This document shows, piece by piece, positions 6,356-10,838 of a stretch of DNA of 10,838 nt. A program made the position numbers and the translations under genes. Under the pieces are notes generated by a model that saw nothing but the letters and a program-made list of their open reading frames with translations, ran no database searches and was not told the origin of the DNA. Positions within the stretch are counted from its first letter, which is position 1. Each line of letters opens with the position of its first letter. Origin of the DNA: Candidatus Brevibacterium intestinigallinarum (lineage in GTDB: Bacteria > Actinomycetota > Actinomycetes > Actinomycetales > Brevibacteriaceae); contig DWZY01000323.1 in NCBI GenBank assembly GCA_019117325.1, forward strand, positions 1 through 10,838, given 5' to 3'.

Positions 6356-6490
6356 GGAATACTCCACAGCAGACGGAGGACCGATGGTCGACCGCCACTG
6401 CTCGGTACGGCAGGGATGCCGTGCCGAGAGGTACCCGATCGCCAGGAGCGATCCAGGTGGGAGCTCTGAGCCCCTCTTCGCACGGAGTCG

Positions 6491-6496
6491 ATGATA
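6491..6496 (-). promoter_or_regulatory. Possible infC operon -10 (TATCAT)
   Basis: TATCAT on the minus strand matches the -10 consensus at five of six positions. It would start transcription near 6484, giving a leader of about 210 bases. The -35 position holds only a weak match (TGTGCA, 18-base spacer). The same bases read ATGATA on the plus strand, so a divergent start for the DUF1844 gene is also possible. Confidence 0.35.
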
Positions 6497-6507
6497 CGCG
6501 ACTTCTC

Positions 6508-6525
6508 CCAGAAGTGCACATCTGG
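6508..6525. promoter_or_regulatory. 18-bp near-palindrome between infC and DUF1844 gene (operator candidate)
   Basis: CCAGAAGTGCACATCTGG is symmetric over its whole length except for one A-A pair at positions 6 and 13 (CCAGA N GTGCAC N TCTGG). It lies 19 bases upstream of the DUF1844 start and overlaps the possible -35 of the infC promoter. Such symmetry suits a dimeric regulator. The regulator is unknown. Confidence 0.4.
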
Positions 6526-6544
6526 CATGTGGGACACTGATCCC

Positions 6545-6967
6545 ATGACCCAGACTCATTCCTTCAGCTTCGATCCCGACGCCTCCGCGAGCTCCCAGCC
6601 GTCCGCCGCCGGCGCACAGGACGAGACGACGGCGCAGGCCGTCCGCGACATCTCCGAGGTGCCGGCCGTCGAGGTCATCTCGACCGCGGCGATCCATCTC
6701 ATGAGCGCTGCGGCGGTCAAGCTGGGACTCAGCGAGGACACCGAGGCCGAGCGGGCTGAGGACCTCATCGACCTGGACGAGGCCCGGAAGCTCATCACCG
6801 CGCTGGCGGGCCTCATCACCGCGGGAGCACCCGAGGTGGGCGACCAGCACGCGCGACCGCTGCGCGACGGGCTGCGGTCCCTGCAGCTGGCCTTCCGCGA
6901 GGCCTCCGCGATCCCCGACGAGCCCGGCAAGGGCCCCGGAGAGAAGTACACCGGTCCGGTCCGCTGA
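6545..6967 (+). CDS. DUF1844 domain-containing protein
   Basis: The 140-residue acidic protein matches the actinobacterial DUF1844 family, whose function is unknown. The diagnostic segment is EVPAVEVISTAAIHLMSAAAVKLGL at about 38-62 (a hydrophobic helix), followed by DLDEARKLITALAGLI (76-91) and PLRDGLRSLQLAFREAS (105-121). The first ~35 residues are low-complexity Ser/Ala/Asp-rich, and no signal peptide is seen. ATG at 6545 was chosen because codon use before it is atypical (an ATA and a lower G+C content); in-frame ATGs at 6491 and 6527 are alternatives. No clear Shine-Dalgarno is present, only GGGA ten bases upstream, and this GGGA can pair with TCCC next to the ATG. It is the only plus-strand gene here, divergent from infC and convergent with the sseB-like gene, a neighbourhood often seen for this family. 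Confidence 0.9.
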   Translation: MTQTHSFSFDPDASASSQPSAAGAQDETTAQAVRDISEVPAVEVISTAAIHLMSAAAVKLGLSEDTEAERAEDLIDLDEARKLITALAGLITAGAPEVGDQHARPLRDGLRSLQLAFREASAIPDEPGKGPGEKYTGPVR

Positions 6968-6989
6968 GTCGACCGGTCCCACACGCCAC

Positions 6990-7021
6990 AGCGGCGGTCG
7001 TCCTGCAGGACGGCCGCCGCT
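6990..7021 (+). terminator. Hairpin terminator between DUF1844 and sseB-like genes
   Basis: AGCGGCGGTCGTCC (6990-7003) pairs with GGACGGCCGCCGCT (7008-7021) around the loop TGCA, a 14-bp stem whose single irregular pair is a G-U on plus-strand RNA. On the minus strand that pair becomes an A-C mismatch, so the hairpin favours the DUF1844 direction but could serve both convergent genes. No U-tract follows. Confidence 0.75.
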
Positions 7022-7080
7022 CGCTGTCTGCGGACTCGCGCCGGCTCTGTCCCGTGTGACGCCGACCCGACCCCGGGCGA

Positions 7081-7141
7081 ACCGGACCTGCACGACCTCA
7101 GCTCTGCGTGCACCAGACCCGCACGGCCTCAGCCCTGCGTG
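7081..7141. repeat. Two-copy direct repeat, 31-bp period, at the 3' end of the sseB-like gene
   Basis: Copies at 7081-7110 and 7112-7141 are identical at 26 of 30 positions, and all four differences are transitions. The right copy holds the last codons and the stop of the sseB-like gene; the left copy repeats that end, stop-like TGA included, in the intergenic space. The period is not a multiple of three. It looks like an old tandem duplication. Confidence 0.75.
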
Positions 7142-7935
7142 AACGCGAGTGCCAGCGAGTCGACCCGGTCGACGAGCGCCTCGCTCGCCGCAAGCGCCTC
7201 CTGGAGGCGGGCGCTCTGCTGCTCCGTGGGTGTCGCAGCGGTGCGGATCCGGATCCGCACCTCCGTCCCGCCCGCGTGGACCGCCTCCGTCCCCGGCCCC
7301 ATGCCGACGCCCGTGATCCAGTCGAAGTCCTGCGTCGCGGCCTGCAGCGCAGCCGCAACCTCCGCGTCCGCCCACGCGGGCAGCCACGGGTGGCCCTGGA
7401 GGAACGCCCACAGGGCGGGCCGCCGCAGAAGGAACGCGTGCGGTGTGCCGGGGTCCACGACGACCAGTTGCGCCCCCTCCTCGACCGCGGCGGCTCCCAG
7501 TCGCTCCGCCTCGATCGGCACCGGACGCGCCTGATCGTGCCAGGCGGTGAGCGACGGGATGTCCGTGAACGCCGGCGTCGCCTCCCGGCCGTCTCCGGAG
7601 GTGAGTCGGACCATCGCCATCTCCGAGGAGTTGTCGTGCATGAGTCCGTGCTCGTCGACGGACTGCTCGAGCACCGTCGGCAGGATCGGCGCGTACAGCC
7701 GCGCGCCGCGCAGGGCGGCGAGGACGCCCTGATGCCGCTGCGGGTCGAGAGGCTGGTCCGCGACCGCGCGGAGCGCTCCGAGCAGAGCGGCGTCCGCCTC
7801 CCCCGTATCCCCCGCGAACGGGTTCGAGTGGAGCTCGCGTCCACCCCAGGGAACACCCGCGGAGTCAGCGGGGCCGCCCAGGGCGCCCTGCAGGTGCGCG
7901 GGGATCTGCGGCGAATCGCCGGAGCGCTCCGTCAT
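7129..7935 (-). CDS. SseB-family protein
   Basis: The 268-residue protein resembles the actinobacterial SseB-like family (SseB N-terminal domain). Residues ~50-160 carry the domain: LLGALRAVADQ, VLAALRGARLYAPILP (71-86), SSEMAMVRLTSGDGREATPAFTDIPSLTAW (103-132), RPVPIEAERLGAAA (137-150) and GAQLVVVDPGTPHAFLL (154-170). The N-terminal ~45 residues are polar and probably disordered; a C-terminal part (225-268) includes TEVRIRIRT and a helix. The biochemical role of the actinobacterial members is not established, and the enterobacterial SseB name should not be taken as function. The ATG at 7933-7935 lies one base after the hisA stop, so it is probably translated by coupling; no separate strong Shine-Dalgarno is seen. 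A longer open frame to 8109 overlaps hisA and lacks family sequence. Confidence 0.85.
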   Translation of the reverse strand: MTERSGDSPQIPAHLQGALGGPADSAGVPWGGRELHSNPFAGDTGEADAALLGALRAVADQPLDPQRHQGVLAALRGARLYAPILPTVLEQSVDEHGLMHDNSSEMAMVRLTSGDGREATPAFTDIPSLTAWHDQARPVPIEAERLGAAAVEEGAQLVVVDPGTPHAFLLRRPALWAFLQGHPWLPAWADAEVAAALQAATQDFDWITGVGMGPGTEAVHAGGTEVRIRIRTAATPTEQQSARLQEALAASEALVDRVDSLALAFTQG

Positions 7936-7936
7936 G

Positions 7937-8680
7937 TCAGCGACCGGCGACGTCGAGCGCCTCGGCGAGGGTGAACCGGCCCGCGTAGAGCGCCTTGCCG
8001 ACGATGGCGGAATCGACACCTGCCGGCACCAGCTCGCGCAGGGCGGCGATGTCGTCGAGCGTCGAGATGCCGCCGGAGGCGACGATCGGACGGTCGGTCC
8101 GGGCCGCAAGATCCGCGAGGAGCTCCGTGTTGGGTCCCTTGAGTGTCCCGTCCTTCGTCACGTCCGTCACGACGTACCGCGTGCAGCCAGCGGCCTCGAG
8201 CTGGTCGAAGACCTCATAGAGATCGCCGCCGTCGCGGGTCCAGCCCCGTGCCGCGAGCGTGCGACCGCGCACGTCGAGGCCGATCGCGATCTTGTCGCCG
8301 TAGTGAGCGATGACCTCTGCGGTCCACTCCGGGTCCTCGAGCGCCGCCGTGCCGATGTTGACGCGCTCCGCACCGGTGTCGAGCGCGCGCTCCAGGCTCT
8401 CCGTGTCCCGGATGCCACCGGACAGCTCCACCTTGATCGACAGTGACTTCGTCACCTTGCGCAGCAGGTCGTAGTTGGAGCCGCGGCCGAAGGCCGCGTC
8501 GAGGTCCACGAGGTGGATCCACTCGGCGCCGTCCTGCTCGAACGAGCCGGCGGCCTCGAGCGGCGAGCCGTAGGCCGTCTCCGTTCCCGCCTCGCCCTGG
8601 ACGAGGCGGACGGCCTGGCCATCGGCCACGTCGACTGCGGGCAGCAGGGTGAGAGAGGGGGTTTCCACGAGCGGGGTCAT
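7937..8680 (-). CDS. priA: HisA/PriA phosphoribosyl isomerase
   Basis: The 247-residue (beta-alpha)8 barrel enzyme isomerises ProFAR to PRFAR in histidine synthesis. In Actinomycetota, PriA also performs the TrpF step of tryptophan synthesis. Catalytic Asp17 sits in LLPAVDVADGQAVRLVQG and Asp177 in VTDVTKDGTLKGPN. Two phosphate-binding loops are visible, ELSGGIRD (85-92) and ASGGIS with AIVGKALYAGRF. Residues RGW (145-147), matching the Arg/Trp that switch PriA between its two substrates, support bifunctionality. The start is ATG 8678-8680, with GGAGGAA five bases upstream; a longer frame to 9271 is a shadow over hisH. It lies 34 bases downstream of hisH and one base before the sseB-like gene. 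No trpF or hisF is in the window. Confidence 0.95.
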   Translation of the reverse strand: MTPLVETPSLTLLPAVDVADGQAVRLVQGEAGTETAYGSPLEAAGSFEQDGAEWIHLVDLDAAFGRGSNYDLLRKVTKSLSIKVELSGGIRDTESLERALDTGAERVNIGTAALEDPEWTAEVIAHYGDKIAIGLDVRGRTLAARGWTRDGGDLYEVFDQLEAAGCTRYVVTDVTKDGTLKGPNTELLADLAARTDRPIVASGGISTLDDIAALRELVPAGVDSAIVGKALYAGRFTLAEALDVAGR

Positions 8681-8684
8681 GCTG

Positions 8685-8691
8685 TTCCTCC
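8685..8691 (-). promoter_or_regulatory. Shine-Dalgarno of hisA/priA
   Basis: GGAGGAA on the minus strand ends five bases before ATG 8678-8680 and fixes that start against a much longer open frame reaching 9271. It occupies the 34-base hisH-hisA gap, the only real gap in this part of the operon. Confidence 0.8.
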
Positions 8692-8714
8692 GGTGTCGGA
8701 TGGTGATGTGATCG

Positions 8715-9332
8715 TCATGTGTGCAGGGTGCGGATCCAGTTGGCCAGCAGGGCGGCGCCCGCATCACCGGACTTCTCCGGGTGGAACTGGGTGGCAGATG
8801 TTGCGCCGTCCTCGACTGCGGCCGCGAACGGACCGCCGTGCACCGCGGTCGAGGTGAGGGCCCCCGGCGGTCCAGCCGGTGCCGCGTAGGAGTGGACGAA
8901 GTAGAAGTACTCGTCGTCGAGGCCGACGAACAGGCTGGATCCGGGTGCCGCGCGCACCCGCGACCAGCCCATGTGGGGGACGACGGGCGAGTCGAGGCGG
9001 GTGACCTCACCCGGCCACAGGGCCGCGCCCTCGGTGCGCACTCCGTGCTCCGAACCGGCAGCGAAGAGCACCTGCAGGCCCACGCAGATGCCCAGCGTGG
9101 GCCGACCACGAGCGTGGCGATCGCGCAGCAGCTCGACGCCGTCGACCGCGGCGAGCCCCTCCATGACGGAGGCGAACGCGCCCACTCCGGGCACGACAAG
9201 ACCGTCCGCGGCCTCGATCTCCGCCGGATCGGCGGTGAGCACGACCGAGGCCCCCGTGCGCTCGAGCGCACGGACGGCCGAGTGGATGTTGCCGGAGCCG
9301 TAGTCGAGGACCGCGACGCGGGGTGCGCTCAT
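8715..9332 (-). CDS. hisH: Imidazole glycerol phosphate synthase glutaminase subunit HisH
   Basis: The 205-residue class I glutamine amidotransferase makes ammonia from glutamine and passes it to HisF, which forms IGP and AICAR. The N-terminus VAVLDYGSGNIHSAVRALER (6-25) and LVVPGVGAFASVMEGL (45-60) are typical. Catalytic Cys83 lies in LGICVGLQVLF, and His184 and Glu186 in TQFHPEKSGD; PHMGWS (119-124) and FYFVHSYAAP (143-152) are conserved. The triad is complete. The ATG at 9330-9332 overlaps the stop of the upstream membrane-protein gene (ATGA) and has GGGGAGAGG just upstream. A longer frame to 9494 lies over that gene and is not used. HisF, its obligatory partner, must be encoded elsewhere. 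Confidence 0.96.
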   Translation of the reverse strand: MSAPRVAVLDYGSGNIHSAVRALERTGASVVLTADPAEIEAADGLVVPGVGAFASVMEGLAAVDGVELLRDRHARGRPTLGICVGLQVLFAAGSEHGVRTEGAALWPGEVTRLDSPVVPHMGWSRVRAAPGSSLFVGLDDEYFYFVHSYAAPAGPPGALTSTAVHGGPFAAAVEDGATSATQFHPEKSGDAGAALLANWIRTLHT

Positions 9333-9931
9333 CGCGCCCTCTCCCCGCCCAGCAGCCCGCGCAGCCGCACGACGGCCGCCACGAGGACGGCGGCGCCGAA
9401 GACCGCGACGACCCATCCCATCACTGATCCCCCGGTCCCCTGCCAGGTGCCGAAGGCGACGACGACGAGCGCGAGCAGTGCGACGACGATCCACAGCAGA
9501 CCGGCGCGAGCGAGGGCAGCCCGCTGCGGGGTCATGGTCGCCCGGGACGCGTCCAGCTTCGACATCGTCGAGGTGTCGATCCAGCCCTCGATGTCGCGGG
9601 GGTCGGAGATCTCCAGCAGGAGGCGCTCGAGGTCATCGGGCAGGTTCGACAGCGCGAGTCCCGCGGGGACGTCGGCCTCCCGCTCGCCTCCGCGATAGTG
9701 GGCGGCGTCGATCTGCTCCTCGCTGCGGACCATGAGCAGCACCTCGTGCTTGCCCGTCAGCTTCGAGATCGCGGCAGCGGCACGGTTGCCGGCCGCGATG
9801 TCCGTGCCGTGCTGCACGATCGCGGAGAAGTCGCCCAGCGGGACGACATCGCCCTCGATCTCAGACAGCACGCATGCGGCGGCCAGCTGGTCGGGTCGCC
9901 CGAAGGGGGTGACGATGACCGTGCGGCTCAC
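9329..9931 (-). CDS. Unrecognised protein with two C-terminal membrane segments, in the his operon
   Basis: I do not recognise this 200-residue protein. Residues 1-~135 are soluble in character: a start (MSRTVIVTPFGRPDQLAAAC) that could be a beta strand and helix, an HGTDIAAGNRAAAAISKLTG segment (41-60), and acidic stretches (DDLERLLLEISDPRDIEGWID, about 99-119). Two hydrophobic segments follow, at about 143-161 (AGLLWIVVALLALVVVAF) and 169-189 (SVMGWVVAVFGAAVLVAAVV), ending in a short basic tail. This predicts a membrane-anchored protein with a cytoplasmic N-domain. GTG at 9929-9931 overlaps the hisB stop (GTGA), and its own stop overlaps the hisH start (ATGA), so it is embedded in the operon. 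A role in histidine synthesis is only suggested by position. Confidence 0.8.
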   Translation of the reverse strand: MSRTVIVTPFGRPDQLAAACVLSEIEGDVVPLGDFSAIVQHGTDIAAGNRAAAAISKLTGKHEVLLMVRSEEQIDAAHYRGGEREADVPAGLALSNLPDDLERLLLEISDPRDIEGWIDTSTMSKLDASRATMTPQRAALARAGLLWIVVALLALVVVAFGTWQGTGGSVMGWVVAVFGAAVLVAAVVRLRGLLGGERAR

Positions 9932-10530
9932 AGGGCCCCCTTCGTCGAGGGCACGCCGGACGACCGCGGATCAGGCTCGACCGCAGTGCGCAGCGCGCGC
10001 GCCACAGCCTTGAACTGGGCCTCGGCGATGTGGTGGGGATCCCGGCCCGCGAGCAGCCGCAGGTGCATCGTGAGACCCGCGTGGAAGGCGAGCGACTCGA
10101 GAGCGTGGCCCGTCATCGATCCCGTGAAGTGCCCGCCGATCAGGTGGTACCGCTGGGCCTCCGACTCCCCCTCGTGCACGAAGTAGGGCCGCCCCGACAC
10201 GTCAACGACCGCGTGCGCGAGTGCCTCGTCGAGCGGGACGGTCGCGTCGCCGTAGCGGCGGATCCCCGCCTTGTCGCCCAGCGCCTGTCCCAGTGCCCGG
10301 CCCAGCGTGATGGCGGTGTCCTCGACCGTGTGGTGGACGTCGATGTGCACGTCGCCCACGGCGCGGATCTCCATGTCGATGAGTGAGTGCTTCGACAGCG
10401 CGGTCAGCATGTGGTCGTAGAACGGCACGCCGGTGTCGATCGTCGAGGTTCCCGTGCCGTCGAGGTCGATCGAGACCGACACGTCCGACTCGCTCGTCGT
10501 CCTCTGTGCGTGCGCGGTGCGCTGGGTCAC
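9928..10530 (-). CDS. hisB: Imidazoleglycerol-phosphate dehydratase
   Basis: The 200-residue enzyme dehydrates IGP to imidazole acetol phosphate, the sixth step of histidine synthesis. It has the manganese-binding histidine motifs HHTVEDTAI (66-74) and DPHHIAEAQFKAVARAL (164-180), with PFYDHML at 36-42, SGRPYF at 112-117 and FTGSMTGHALES at 135-146. Length equals the monofunctional family norm, so it is not the HisB fused to a phosphatase seen in enterobacteria. The GTG at 10528-10530 fits the usual N-terminus (RTAHAQRTTSESDVSVSIDL) and follows AAAGGGG by six bases. It overlaps the hisC stop by four bases (GTGA). An open frame to 10689 is a shadow of hisC. Confidence 0.96.
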   Translation of the reverse strand: MTQRTAHAQRTTSESDVSVSIDLDGTGTSTIDTGVPFYDHMLTALSKHSLIDMEIRAVGDVHIDVHHTVEDTAITLGRALGQALGDKAGIRRYGDATVPLDEALAHAVVDVSGRPYFVHEGESEAQRYHLIGGHFTGSMTGHALESLAFHAGLTMHLRLLAGRDPHHIAEAQFKAVARALRTAVEPDPRSSGVPSTKGAL

Positions 10531-10838
10531 TGGGGGCCCCTTTCGAGGGTCTCGGGGTGGGCGGACAGGATGTCGCCCACGGCGGTGAGGAACGCGGTCG
10601 TCTCCTCGGGGGTGCCGGCATTGACCCGGAGCGAGCCCGGGATGCCCACGTCGCGGATGAGCACGCCGCGATCGACGAGGCGCTGCCACAGGAGCGAGGG
10701 ATCGCTGACGCCGGAGAAGAGCACGAAGTTCGCGTCGGACTCGATGACGTCGAAGCCCAGCGCGCGCAGCTCCTCGACCATTCGATCGCGCTGGCGCGAG
10801 AGCTCGTGGACGCCCGCGAGCAGGGCGTCAGGATGCTG
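10527..10838 (-). CDS. hisC: Histidinol-phosphate aminotransferase, C-terminal fragment
   Basis: The last 103 codons are present; the gene runs off the right edge. The frame remains open to 10838. Residues resemble the C-terminal small domain of this PLP-dependent class I/II aminotransferase, which converts imidazole acetol phosphate to L-histidinol phosphate. Visible segments are ELRALGFDVIESDANFVLF, LWQRLVDRGVLIRDVG and IPGSLRVNAGTPEETTAFL; the Arg of SLRV corresponds to the substrate carboxylate-binding arginine of the family. The PLP lysine lies outside the window. The stop overlaps the hisB GTG by four bases, fitting the actinobacterial hisC-hisB order. The fragment alone could belong to a related aminotransferase; the neighbours make hisC by far the likeliest. 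Confidence 0.9.
   Translation of the reverse strand, partial: QHPDALLAGVHELSRQRDRMVEELRALGFDVIESDANFVLFSGVSDPSLLWQRLVDRGVLIRDVGIPGSLRVNAGTPEETTAFLTAVGDILSAHPETLERGPQ

Larger units (their letters stand above)
6275..6490 (-). promoter_or_regulatory. Structured 5' leader of infC-rpmI-rplT
   Basis: About 210 bases between the putative promoter and infC carry at least four inverted repeats on the minus strand. In order of transcription these are GGGGC/GCTCC with a TCAGA loop (near 6462-6475), GATCGC/GCGATC with a five-base loop (6437-6453), a 12-position stem with one mismatch (6401-6428), and the terminator-like hairpin (6327-6355). The first segment, GAGGGGCT (6476-6469), is complementary to GGCCCCTC (6354-6347), the rising arm of the last hairpin, so the two folds exclude each other. 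This suggests a ribosomal-leader type switch; the ligand (L20, IF-3 or none) is not known. Confidence 0.5.

Noticed and set aside
6313..6546. A 77-codon minus-strand frame that spans the infC leader and ends just after the terminator-like hairpin
   Set aside because: A translated leader peptide would be attractive for attenuation, but no Shine-Dalgarno precedes any of its start codons, its first ATG lies upstream of the likely promoter, and it has no run of regulatory codons.
6275..7411. Upstream extension of the infC frame, open for over 1 kb
   Set aside because: It crosses the structured leader, the opposite-strand DUF1844 gene and part of the sseB-like gene, and has no IF-3 sequence before SEPRIND. 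The ATC start with its Shine-Dalgarno explains the gene.
7936..8109. Upstream extension of the sseB-like frame into hisA
   Set aside because: The added 58 residues are Arg/Ser/Pro-rich shadow sequence over hisA; the ATG one base after the hisA stop is the better start.
8681..9271. Upstream extension of the hisA frame over hisH
   Set aside because: It overlaps hisH in another frame, lacks family similarity, and hisA has a strong Shine-Dalgarno at 8685-8691.
1..10838. Mobile element, defence system, CRISPR array or tRNA gene
   Set aside because: No transposase or integrase motif, no regularly spaced repeats, no cloverleaf and no compositional break were seen; the row is continuous housekeeping genes.

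Overview
The window is about 69% G+C and reads as core chromosome of a high-GC Gram-positive bacterium (Actinomycetota, possibly Micrococcales; the genus cannot be fixed from sequence alone). The grounds are the gene content (PriA-type HisA, DUF1844, SseB-like protein, infC-rpmI-rplT followed by an RNA methyltransferase and pheST), frequent GTG starts and GTGA/ATGA stop-start overlaps. I see no insertion sequence, phage gene, CRISPR array, tRNA or rRNA. All genes but one lie on the minus strand.

Reading in the direction of transcription (right to left), the first block is a histidine biosynthesis operon: the 3' end of hisC (cut by the right edge), hisB, an unrecognised protein with two membrane segments, hisH, hisA/priA and an SseB-family protein. 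Almost every junction overlaps by 4 bases or has a 1-base gap, so translation is probably coupled along the row. hisF is not here; the sseB-like gene sits where hisF might be expected. Convergent to this operon is the only plus-strand gene, a DUF1844 protein, with a strong hairpin between the two.

The second block is the ribosome/translation block: infC, rpmI and rplT, preceded by a leader of about 210 bases and closed by a long perfect hairpin. infC appears to start at ATC, a rare start codon used in autoregulation of IF3 elsewhere. The leader holds several hairpins, including a terminator-like one just upstream of infC that could compete with an upstream segment, which suggests attenuation. 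An 18-base near-palindrome lies between infC and the divergent DUF1844 gene.

The third block is an RNA 2'-O-methyltransferase of the SpoU/TrmH class (probably leaderless), then pheS and pheT, the two subunits of phenylalanyl-tRNA synthetase, joined by a one-base overlap. pheT overlaps by four bases with the start of a short-chain dehydrogenase cut by the left edge.

The genes are ordinary housekeeping genes. I see no new defence or mobile system. The items most worth checking are the infC leader and ATC start, the palindrome beside it, and the unrecognised membrane protein in the his operon.
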